From Nymphaea colorata (taxonomy: Eukaryota > Streptophyta > Magnoliopsida > Nymphaeales > Nymphaeaceae): a stretch of DNA of 64,000 nt. Each line of letters begins with the position of its first letter. Positions within the stretch are counted from its first letter, which is position 1. A program made the position numbers and the translations under genes. The notes below the pieces were generated by a model. It did not search any database, was not told where the DNA came from, and was given only the letters and a program-made list of their open reading frames with translations. The stretch lies in contig NC_045145.1 of the NCBI RefSeq assembly GCF_008831285.2, positions 12,896,802-12,960,801 of the forward strand, given 5' to 3'. Below are positions 21,701 through 33,700 of the stretch, in pieces.

Positions 21701-24700
21701 TACTTTCTTCAGTTCTGCTTAGATTACTTAATAGAATCTAACTGTGTTCTTGCATTAACTTTATCATTTCGTTTTTTGGAAAGAACTTCTAGTTGACTTC
21801 AGCCTTGGTTGCTTCTGCTTCTCATTAGATAAAGTTTGATGTGGTAAAGCTATTTGATTGTTTCTGCACCAAACCGTTTGTATGTACTTGTGCTTGACAT
21901 ATTATACTGTATATAGTAACATTAGCTTTTATGGTGACAAAACAGTTCCCTACAGAATGTCTTTTTTATTTTTGCTAATCTATGTCAGTATGTCCTATCT
22001 TCATCTCCCAACCTCAACACTTGTTCGATTTTTCAATCTGGCCCCTTAGTATGGCTGAACTTGTTTAATTTGATTCATCACAACCTGATGCCATCAAAAT
22101 TTTGCTCCAATCTTTTTAAAGTTGGACAATTGACGATGATCCTTTGGTTTGTGCATCGTTGTACTTCAGGAATCTTTTGGTGCCATACGTACAGTGAGGT
22201 CCTTTGCACAAGAGGAGTACGAAATTTCAAGATACTCAGAAAAAGTAGATGAAACGCTAATGCTTGGGCTAAAGCAAGCAGTATGTTCTACTCATTGATC
22301 TGTGGTATGGAATATTATTAAACATATATGACTTTTTTCATCCTATTGTTCTACAGAGAGTTATCGGATTTTTCGCTGGAGGACTCAGTGCCGCGTCAAC
22401 GTTATCTGTAACTGTTGTTGTCATATATGGAGCTAATCTCACCATTACAGGGTCCATGACAGCTGGTGATTTGACATCATTTATTCTTTACAGCCTTACA
22501 GGCAAGTAGCCAAAAGATCAATCTCTTTATTTGCTTCTGACTCTGAAATGAGTAATGCCAATCTATTCTTGGTCAAAGAGCTTGTGTAACTAGGTTACTG
22601 GCATAAATTGCTCTAAGGTAGGGAAAAACCATGTTATACATGCTTTTTTCTTCTATAAAACTGAAAGGTCTAATATTCATGGGTAAAGACAACCAATTTG
22701 CCAAATACCTGTTACCTTAGAGAATTTCGCTAAGGGCTCTGCCTGATTCTGGTGGACCATGATTTTCAACATGATGCAAAGATTTCACCAAATTGACATC
22801 AAAGATTGTCAGCCATTATTAACTGATTATATTAGTTTTTGAACTGAAAGCAAAACCATGTGTGGCTGAGAAAAACTGCACGACCAATTGGCAAGTCATT
22901 TTCACCGTAAAAAATTTCAATTAAAGGCTCAGCTTGGGTCGGCTGGAAAATGACTTTGTTGGAAGAAGTTTTTTGAAGTTAATCTGGTTGCTTTGAACTG
23001 TATTTACTAGGTGATTTGTTCCGGTTGCCTTCAGTTCCTTAATAAGATTTGTCTTTTGGCATGGGTTGCTTTTGAGGTTTTTCTCAAATCTCAAGTCATC
23101 TGGGACCCTTCTTTGCACATTTGAAAATCACGTTATCTTAAGCAACAAAGGTAATCAATAACATAAGTTTAACATTTTTTATTTTTCTTTACCTGCAGTT
23201 GGTTCCTCTGTGTCTTCTCTATCTGGGTTGTACACAACTGCAATGAAAGCTGCTGGCGCAAGTAGGAGAGTCTTCCAACTAATTGATCGTGTCTCATCGA
23301 TGCCCAAATCAGGAAACAAATGTCCATTGGGGTTAGTGAACTTTGTCATCTTTTCTATTGAGAACCACATTTTTATGTTATCATCATCTATATACATTTT
23401 ACACAGATGGTATTATTCTATGTAAATTTCAGTTTCTAAAAATTGAGATGGATTCTCACAATTGGTTGTTATGCTTGTAGAGGTCAAGATGGAGATGTAG
23501 AAATAGATGATGTATGGTTTGCCTATCCTTCTCGCCCCAACCATATGGTACTGAGGGTAATACTCCCAAACATAGTGGTCCCGTGTTTAGAATAGTGCAA
23601 CTGATGAAGAACCTGTGTCATGTTATAATCAAATAATCTGTTGGTAAAGCAGGAGCCTTTGCCTAGTTTAATTCCTGAGCTAGTGCGAATCGATTTTGAT
23701 TTCTTTTGCTCCAGGCCTTTGTTGTATCTGATGAATTAATTATGAAATATCTCTTCTAAATAAGTGGTGAACTCCAGCACTATTACAGTTTTAATTCCCA
23801 TAGTTATGTCATCCTCTTGATGGAAAATCTTTTCTAATAAATGGTTAAGGTGGCGATATGTGATTTGTCCTGCACATATTCTTGCTTATGGTATTATTTT
23901 ACAGTGTGCAGTAACATGAAAGACTGAAGGATGTATGAATCTAAGATGGTCACACCAGACTATGGATTGTGTCTTTGATAATCTGCCATTTGAATTGTTT
24001 GTCCTAAGAAGTGACAAGGACAGAGTAGGGTCTCGATATGATACTAATTTTCATATGAAAAATTTGATGGCAATGTAAATCAAAATTAAAGTCCTACAGG
24101 ATCAAAATATTCATGAGCGATTAGAAACATTGTTCTTGTCAAACTTCATAATCCGGAAAGCTTCCTGTTGTGATAGCCAAGTAAGAAACAAAGTTATTCT
24201 GATAAACTTTTTAAGTGTGTGAATTCATCTGTACAAAATATAGGCATGTATCCTCATCTTTCTTGGAGAGTCAAATTCTTAGTTCTTGGATGCTTCTTCT
24301 AGCTGCCAAAAAAGGTACAGAATTTGAGTCCACTGTTTTAGGTTATGAAAATTTCATGCTTCTAACAAGTTCTGCAAAATATAAAATTTTATTTTTGCAT
24401 CCATTTATCTTCCACTTTCCATCCTCTAAAACTTACTTTTTTCTGACTAATCAATGTGTAATGTAACATGATTTTGTTTCTTCCTGGAGTTTCACAATGT
24501 ACTTTTCTAAAGATGGTTCTGTTAGTTCCATATTTTGTGAAACTGCTTTAGGATGGACGCATGTACTGTCAGATAATTCAGGACCTGATAGGTTTCATCT
24601 AATACACTCATGCTAATTGCAGGGAATAACACTTAAACTGAGTCCTGGTTCAAAGGTTGCTCTTGTAGGCCCAAGCGGTGGTGGAAAAGTATGTTTCTTA

Positions 24701-27700
24701 GTTTGCCCGATCTTTTTTTACTGTTAAAACTCAAATTGGTGGTGGAAACCGTTTTACTTTCTTTTATCTTACTGCAGACTACAATTGCAAATTTGATCGA
24801 GAGGTTTTATGACCCACTTAAGGGGAAAATTTTGTTGAACGGAATTGCATTGGCAGAAATATCGCATGAGCATCTTCACAAGCAGGTGAAATTTTCATAA
24901 TTTGGATACATATGGGAAAGGTTCCTTTTCTTTGTTTCTGTTTTTATTGTTAGCTCTGCTGTTTCATCATGTTTATAGAAAGAAATTAGATGATTCACTT
25001 CTGCTCCTTTGAAAACTATATGTACATGATACCCGAGTAGAAAGGCTGTAGAACAGCTACTTGTACTTTCCTTTTGTTACTTGGCAGGGTGTCACACCCC
25101 AACCTTTTAACACCCAAACATTTTTTTTTTTTAAATATAAAGCATCGAGGTGTGACTACACAACGATTCAAAACGACGATGAGCCAAGCAATTCAAAACG
25201 ATGGGGCGAACTTTCATTTATATAATCATTTCAAATAATACAAAATCATATCTATGTATAACAAAAATGCCCCAACCATATGATTGATGTCTAACAAAAA
25301 CAAGACATCAATACAAATGAACCAAGACACGTCGGCACTAAACAAGAAAACAAAACCCAAAACCTCCCCAATAGGACGTGAGTGAAGCCATCTGCTCAAC
25401 CTGCTGCCCCGGGTTCGCCAAAACTTGAAAAAGAAACAACTGAAGGCTCAGCCTTCGCAGTATGGCAACAAGCCAGGAAAATACCAAACCCCATCATGTA
25501 GGGCTCAAATAAGAGAGCAAATATCAAGATCATCTACCATCATGTCGTGTCACAGTATGACACGTAAAGGCCACTTAATGGCCGCACTAATACAATTTCA
25601 ATCTCATGCAAGGCCTGCTCAAACGTGACCCTTGCATTCGTATCATTAACATGCACATCAATCATATACATTCAGTCATATACATTACATTTTCATTAAC
25701 TTTAGTGAATTAACAGTTCCTGTGGGTGCAACACAGGCACGTGCACGCCATGGGCGGCCTACAGCCGAGAGACAACCCCCGTGGTGGCCAATAACAATAT
25801 GGATTCATTTCATCCGCTGCAGCGGTAGAGCACTCAACCCTGAATGTGTGAATTCCGAGGAGAGATACTCAGCCTTCCCTAGGACACCCAGCGATGTAAT
25901 GTGCGACGTTCTTGCAGGTTGGATCCAGGGTCCAGATCCAGACCCGAACCCCCATTGTCGTGACGAAGCCCAGGTTGGGAAGGCGGGAGCCCACGCTCCA
26001 AGCACAACACACAACAATACCCTGGGGCCTTGCACCGCCTGCGCTCCGACAAGCGAGACCAGTGGCAAACAAGGGGGACGTCTCCCAAACACATAGCCAC
26101 ATCCCACTGGCCTCTCATCTCTTATTTATTCATTCTGTTAGAATATATTGTAATGGGGAACCGGGTCCATATCTGGACCCGGTCCTATGGGGCACGGGTA
26201 CCGAGGCTGGCTCGGTACCCTAGGTGGAACTCTTTCTCTCCCTCCTATTTATTCTTCACTTACATGTAACTGTTGAGTTAAGTGAATATAATTTTCTCTC
26301 TCCTAGGGTTGCGGTTTGCCCCCAGGTCAGAGCTTCCCCGTGGTTGGTCACCTCTTTCTGAGGTTTTCCACGTATATTGTGTGTTCTTTCTCTGCTCTCT
26401 CCTTGTGGTTCGTGTTTCTACATGGTATCAGAGTCACCGCGTGTGAGATCGTTGGTGTGCAACTAGTGTTTTTCCGTTGTCCCCGTTTCCCGTGCCGCCT
26501 CCGTTGCCGTTTCCAGTGCTGCCGCCATCCAGGAACGCCGCCGCCGTCCAGCACCACCGCCGCCGTCGTTCCAAGCACCGCCGCCGGTGTGGTTCTTTTT
26601 TGCTGACGTCCTGCACTGCCGCCGTCGCTGCTCCCAGCGCCGCCGCCGACTGGGTTATCTCCGCTGCCATTCTTGCCTTTTTTTCTGCGCCACCGCCGGC
26701 TGTCTTGTTTCCGCCGCTGTGGGTTGTGCCTTCTCTGCCGCCGGTGGTGACCTTCTTTGGGGATTGAGATGGCTGACGCAGTGATCCCCAAGCTTGATGA
26801 TGCCCTGGACACGGGCAGCAATACCAAGAGTGAGAACTTGCCTGTTCATGTCACTTCCATCCGGCTGAACAAGGATAACTATCTCTCGTGGTCTGCTGCC
26901 CTAGAAATCGGAACTACTAGTCGTGGTCGCTTGCATTATATCACTGGGGAGAAACCTGCGCCTTCTAAAACTGATTCGCAATGGCCGACCTGGGCGTTGG
27001 AAGATAGTCAGGTTAAAGTATGGATTATTAGTTCGGTTTCCGCAGATATTCAGCCTTTGATCTTGCGTAAATCGACTGCCTATGATATGTGGACTGTTCT
27101 TGCACGAATGTATGGTCGTAAGAAGCGTGTTTTACGTGCATATCAAATCAAACGTAGCATATATGCTCTTAAACAGGGTGATTTATCTGTTGCCTCCTTC
27201 TATGTCGCCCTGAAGACCAAATGGGAGGAACTTGATTATTATGTGAATGATGACTGGAAATGTAGTGTAGATCATGCCCTGTATTGGGAAAATGAATGGA
27301 TGGACCGCACCTTTATCTTCCTTGGAGGCCTGCGTGATGAGTTTGAAACCATTCGGAGCCAGATTCTTAACTGTGATTAGATTCCTGGGATCGAAGAGGT
27401 GTATGCTCGTATTGAGTCTGAGGAGCAACGGCGCCAGATTATGTATATTGACTCCAGTCAGGGGAGTTCTCCAGCAGCCTTTGTGAGCCATACTTTAGGG
27501 ACAGGGCAGCGTCCTACTCGACGATGCAGCCATTGCAACAAAGTGGGCCATTCTGTTGATTTTTGTTGGGATCTTCATCCTGAGAAGCGTCTCGTTCGGG
27601 GTCGTCCTCCTCCTCATCGCCGTGCTCCTTCTGTGCCCGAGCCTAGTTCGGGGTCGTCCAATGTTGCCAAATCCAAGCTCTCCTCAGATCAACTCAAAGA

Positions 27701-30700
27701 GTTGCAAGCATACATTAGTCGTTTGTCTACCTAGGATGATGCTTCTACTTCTGAGGGGGCTAAGTTAGCCCAAGCCCTGGTTGCTACTAGTGATCAAGGT
27801 AATTCCTCTCTCGGTGATTGGATTGTTGACAGTGGGGCTACTCATCATATGACAGGGGATCCTACGATGTTTCAAGAGTACAAGTTGACCTCTGGGCAGC
27901 AGCGTGTGTCTATGGCTGATGGTTCTTCTATCTCTGTGGCTGGAAAAGGGAGTTTATCATTACTGAACAAATATTGTCTTCATAATGCCCTGCATGTTCC
28001 CAATATTCCCGTAAATTTGTTATCTGTCAGCAGCATTACCAAAGAGCTAAACTGTAATCTAATTTTCTCTGCTGATTGTTGTTTCATGCAGGACTTGGGG
28101 ATGGGGCAGAAGATTGGGATTGGTTCGGTTATTGATGGCCTCTACAGACCTGCCCGTACAGGTTGCTTCTGCTTTGATTTCAGCCACTAGTGGACAGTTG
28201 CCTGGCGTGGAGGACAGATCCGTCATTATGCGCTGGCACGAGAGACTTGGTCATCTTCCAATCCAGTTGCTTAAAAAGTTGTTTCCTAGGATGTTTCATT
28301 CTGTTTCTTTGGACACCTTCGCCTGTGAAGTGTGTCAGTTGTCTAAGCATGTTAGGGCCTCGTACCCTATTTCGTTCAATAAAGCCAACCGTCCTTTTGC
28401 TTTGGTTCACTCTGATGTTTGGGGTCCTTCGGGAGTACCCACTTGTCGTGGCTTTCACTATTTCATGACTCTTATTGATGACTACTCTCGGTGTACGTTC
28501 GTGTATTTGTTGAAAGAACGTAGTGAAGTTCCCGGCATTGTTAAAAACTTTGTGGCATTTGTCGAAACTCAATTCCAGACCACTGTTCAGGCCTTCCGTA
28601 CTGACAATGCCCGAGAGTATGTCTCCCAATCCCTTGATGACTTCTTGCGAAGCAAGGGTATTATTCATGAAACATCCTGTAGCTACACCCCTCCTCAGAA
28701 TGGCGTGGCTGAAAGAAAAAACCGTCATTTGTTAAATGTTACCCGGGCCATTATGTTTCAACGTCATGTCCCTAAGAGGTACTGGGGGGACGCACTTCTC
28801 ACTAGTGCTCACCTTATCAACCGTATGCCTACTCGTGTGTTGATTGGTCATTCCCCTTATTCTGTGTTGTGGCCTACTTAGAATCCCTGGCCTTTGAACC
28901 CTCGGGTGTTTGGGTGTGTTTGTTTTGTCCATGATCATAGTCCCACTCTCAAGAAACTTGATCCTCGGTCCATCAAAGCAGTCTTTTTGGGGTATTCCTC
29001 CACCCAGAAGGGATACAAGTGTGTTGACCCTAGCACTTCCAGAGTATATGTCTCCAGGGATGTTACCTTTCATGAACATGAGGCATACTTTCCTGTGAAT
29101 CCTCTTCAGGGGGAGTGTCTAGGTGACAGAAGGGAAGAGTATTCTTCGCATCAGTTGGTTCAGTTCATGGATTTCTTGGATTATACGGTTAGTTCTCCAA
29201 GTGTGGAAGACGCTGTCAGTGAGGACAGAGACAGTCAGATGAAGGGGGGCCTTGTGGAAGAACAGTCTCGTGATCACCTATTTGGTCAGGTTTACAACAG
29301 GAAGAGGAAGGATGTGATGGAAGACATTGATGTTACCAATCCCAATCTTCCCAATCTTGTGAGTTCCCCGGATGATCCAAGTCCAATGAATGAAGAACTT
29401 CCCATAGCCCTGCGCAAGGGCACCAGGTCATGTACTTCTCATCCTATTCAGAGATTTGTTTCGTATGCAAAACTCATTAAAGACTACAAGTGCTTTGTTA
29501 CTTCTTTATCTATGGTTGTTATTCCCAGGACAGTGGAAGATGCCAGGGAGGATCCTAAATGGCGACAGGCCATGACAGAGGAGATGGACGCCCTGGAAAA
29601 GAACAATACGTGGGAGGTTGTTGATATCCCCAATGGAACTCACTTAGTTGGTTCCAAGTGGGTGTTTAATGTGAAGTACAAACCTGATGGCACTGTAGAA
29701 CGCTATAAAGCTCGTCTTGTTGCTAAAGGGTTTAGCCAGAAATATGGAATTGACTATCTTGAGACGTTTGCTCCCGTGGCGAAAATGAAGACCGTAAGGG
29801 TCATCTTAGCTCTTGCAGTGCAAAAGAAGTGGAGCATGGACCAACTTGATGTCAAGAACGCCTTCTTGAATGGGTCACCTTGAGGAAGAAGTCTATATGA
29901 GCATGCCGCCTGGATATGCTCAGAACAGGAAGTGTTGCTATCTCAAGAAAGCTTTGTATGATCTCAAGCAGTCCCTTAGAGCTTGGTTTGAAAGACTAAG
30001 GGTTGTAATGAACATTAATGGATATAAACAGGGAAATGGTGATCACACCCTCTTCATCAAGCAGAGAAATGGTCTGGTGAGCCTTCTACTTGTATATGTT
30101 GATGATATGATTGTCACAGGTGATGACGAAGAGGAAAAAAAGAAGATGAAAGAAACGTTAGCTGCGGAATTCGATCTCAAAGATCTGGGTAAACTAAGGT
30201 ATTTTTTGGGGATTGAGATCGCGCGATCTGAGACTGGACTTGTTATGAGCCAAAGAAAATACACTTTGGATCTTCTAAAAGAGACAGGTAAACTGGGATG
30301 CAGGCCCCTTCTTACTCTAATGGAGTCTGGCACAAGGATAAGTATCAAATCTGGGACTATCTTGGATGAGGAAGGAAAAGGGAGGTATCAGCGGCTGGTT
30401 GGTAAACTTATTTATCTCACTCTTACTCGCCTGGATATTACGTATGTTGTGGGTGTGTTAAGTCAGTTTATGCATGCCCCTATTGATTGTCATTGGAAAA
30501 GTGCTGAAAGAGTATTGGGATACTTAAAGAATGACCCAGGGAAAAGACTGCTCTACACTCGACAAGATCAACTCAGCATTGAAGGATACACTGACGCCGA
30601 CTGGGCAGGATGCACAGATACTAGGAGGTCTACCACAGGATACTGCATCTTTTTTGGAGGTAACCTTGTGGTATAGAGAAGTAAAAGACAAGAAGTTTGC

Positions 30701-33700
30701 TCCAGGTCCAGTGCTGAGGCTGAATACAGGGCGGTTGCTATGGGGGTTACAGAGATGTTATGGCTCAAAATTCTTTTAGCAGATATTGGGGTTAAAATGG
30801 AAGAGAAGATGAGGATGTATTGTGACAACAAGTCTGCTATTAACTTGGCAAATAATCCGGTCATGCACGACAAAACCAAACATGTGGAGATCGATCGCCA
30901 CTTCATACGGGAACGCATAGATTCAAAGGAGTTGATTTTGCCCTATATGAAGTCTGAAGATCAAGTTGCTGATGTCTTAACTAAGTCTTTATGTACATCT
31001 CAATTTGAGAAAAATGTTAGCAAGCTTGGCATGTTTGACACGTATGCCAAGCTTGAGGGGGAGTGTTAGAATATATTGTAATGGGGAACCGGGTCCATAT
31101 CTGGACCCGGTCCTATGGGGCACGGGTACCGAGGCTGGCTCGGTACCCTAGGCGGAACTCTTTCTCTCCCTCCTATTTATTCTTCACTTACATGTAATTA
31201 TTGAGTTAAGTGAATATAATTTTCTCTCTCCTAGGGTTGCGGTTTGCCCCTAGGTCAGAGCTTCCCCGTGGTTGTTCACCTCTTTCTGAGGTTTTCCATG
31301 TATATTGTGTGTTCTTTCTCTGCTCTCTCCTTGTGGTTCGTGTTTCTACACATTATTATCATTATAGTTACACATTCACAAGATGACTGGCTAGTACATG
31401 AGGTTAGTACACTTCACGAGTGTGCCCACACCTCCACATGAGGTCTATACATACAGTAACAGTCATTGCTAGTCGTCATACCATACGGGTACAACTACCC
31501 TCCAAATCATCCATTTGTATCATTGCCCATGGCAATGGATATGCAACACAATACAACATTCATATCAGTTATCACATCAATTATATCTTTGAAAAACTTA
31601 GCCAAACCACAGAGAGTAGTCTCGATCTGCGATTGACTCGTAGTTGTCCTATGCAGTTATCATTCTATGATGCTTTCTAATGCATAATTGGGGTCGAGGA
31701 GACACTCGACTCGATACCCCGCCTCATCTGTCCTAAACAGATATCAATTCTAGCATGCACATGCAAATGCGTAACCTTTTCAAAACAACTACTAATAATC
31801 TTTCAAAACAATTCATATCATATATCAAAGCATGAACAAACATGCATATACTCATTCACAAGACAATCAATCAAGTCACATCACAATCCTAAGATCCCAT
31901 GATCCTAGGAGCACACGATCACACATTTGCCCAGGCATGGATTTGCCTGGAATGTCGCCATACCTGTGGCGCGCTCACAAAACTCTTCAAAATTCCTCGA
32001 GCTTCGAACTTAAGGTCGACGGGACGTGCCCGGTGTACCTGCAGACATAAACAAAAGGTAAGACTTCTACTAGTTACCTTAACATTCCAAATAAATACAA
32101 AACAAAATCATTGAGGCATATGTCATCGCCTCAAGAGGGTGTCGACAGGTAGTGTCGACCTACAAGCCCTCTAATAGGCCACTATGCAACTTCTTGCCGT
32201 CTACACTCAACGCCAAAACCCCAATGCCTCGATCAATCCATCCTTAACGCATTTCTCATAATCTTTCCGTTAGTTGAGGCGTCTTCCCAACATGCGCACC
32301 CTCTTCCTACTACACATACCACTCACATCATCAAGGGTGCTCCAAGCATTCCCCAAAGGCGGTCCAACGCTTCTCCACAACGTCTCTAACTCTACCATGC
32401 TTCCCTATTGCATCGAAAATCAACTGATCATGCTTAGATGATCATTATAGGCATTAATCAACGCTTTCTAACATAATCTTAAACTTTCTCCCAAAAACAA
32501 AATCGCTAACATGCGTCCCAAAACATCAATTCTAAGCCCTAGCATGCTCAAACAATAATTATACATGCTCTAATAGATAAAATTCAAGAATCTAAGCTCA
32601 AATAGGCCTTGCTCACCCCAATCCAAGTGTCCAAACTGTTGTAACGCCTCCGACAGCCCCCTTCAAACGTTCAATCAAACTTCAACGGCACCAATCGTGC
32701 AGTGCCGCCACCACCAACACCGCCTAAACGCTGCTAAGAGGGGAAAAACACGTTCCCCAAGCTGGAAACCTAACAAACCATGCTGAAAACAGTGAGGAAG
32801 AGTGCTCGATTGGGGAAAAAATGGAAAAACAAATAGGAAATGGGGAGAAAAACTCAAGTAGGAAACGTGAGGGCAGGGGGAGGGCGCTGTCAAAAAGGGG
32901 TGGACAGAAGAGAGAGTGAGGAAAGGAGGGTTCGGACTGAAAGGGAAAGACGGTAGAGGGGAGGGAAAATCAAGCGGCCAAGGGAAGAGACGGTGAAGAG
33001 AAGACGGGCGGAACGAGTAGGGAGCTCTAGCAGAGAGGGAGAGGAAGAAATCATGCGGTAGGGGGAAACTGACGAAGGGGGAAGAGGCTGCATGGGAGGG
33101 AGGAGAAGAAACGAACAGAGAGGGCGAGAGAGAGAGAGCTCACCCACGCTGCCGCCGTCGCCTCCTCCGCCGCTGCTGTCGCCACCTCCGCCGCTGCCGT
33201 CGCCGGTCCAGCTACCGCCCCATCTTCTTCTCTGCGCTGGCACGAGGAACCCCCAGGAGCACGACGAAGGAGAATAGGGAAAGGCGAGGGAGGAGCCGTT
33301 GCGTTGGGCTTTGTCACGACAAAGGGGGTTCGGGTCCGGACCTGGACCCTGACCCGATCCAACCTGCAAGAACGTCGCACATTACACAGGGGATACCTGT
33401 ATGAGTATGAACTTGAAAGAACAGAGGTTAGACAAAGATTTGAACTCTTAGCCATTGACTCCATGGAGAGAACAGCTCAAAGATGCAGTTGTCTTTCCTG
33501 GTTATATTTTCCTTACACTTGGCTATGAGAAAAGGGCTAACTCTTTTCATCTTCTCATTAGTAATTCATTTATGATACAATTATGTAGTAAAAAAATTCT
33601 AACTTTGTTACATAATTTCATTAACAACACACACCTAAGTGGTTGTTTGGATAAAGATCTTATTTTTCAATTTAGCATGTATCTCTTCAAGAACAGACTT

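Larger units (their letters stand above)
26136..31350 (+). mobile_element. Ty1/copia retrotransposon A4, family A, degenerate
   Basis: LTRs of 287 bp lie at 26136-26422 and 31064-31350 and differ at about six positions (~2%). The primer-binding site TGGTATCAGAGTC is at 26423-26435 and the polypurine tract just before 31064. Flanking pentamers are CATTC and CATTA, a target duplication with one mismatch. It is nested in the LTR-type element 25090-33386. The internal sequence is very close to element A2 but carries several disabling changes. It is in sense orientation to the transporter gene. Confidence 0.95.
25090..33386. mobile_element. LTR-type non-coding element (long solo LTR or LARD-like) with nested copia
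   Basis: The outer limits are set by a perfect 5-bp duplication CAGGG (25085-25089 and 33387-33391) around termini TGTCACACC...ATTACA, i.e. TG...CA. Removing the nested copia 26136-31350 leaves about 3.1 kb. No protein domain was found in it. TGTCACACCCC-type termini are common in long LTRs of plant Ty3/gypsy elements (family knowledge), so a solo LTR is the simplest reading. The right end is purine-rich on the plus strand (32880-33130). An internal stretch, 25895-25971, is an inverted copy of the right terminus, which a plain LTR would not need. It sits in the 9.45-kb transporter intron. Confidence 0.6.

Noticed and set aside
25090-33386. DNA transposon with terminal inverted repeats at 25895 and 33386
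   Set aside because: The pentamers next to those ends (AGCGA and CAGGG) do not match, whereas CAGGG matches exactly at 25085-25089, which sets the left limit at 25090.
32890-33464. Open frames of 137-159 aa on the minus strand
   Set aside because: Purine/pyrimidine-biased part of the LTR-type element; no domain and repetitive Ser/Pro/Gly composition.
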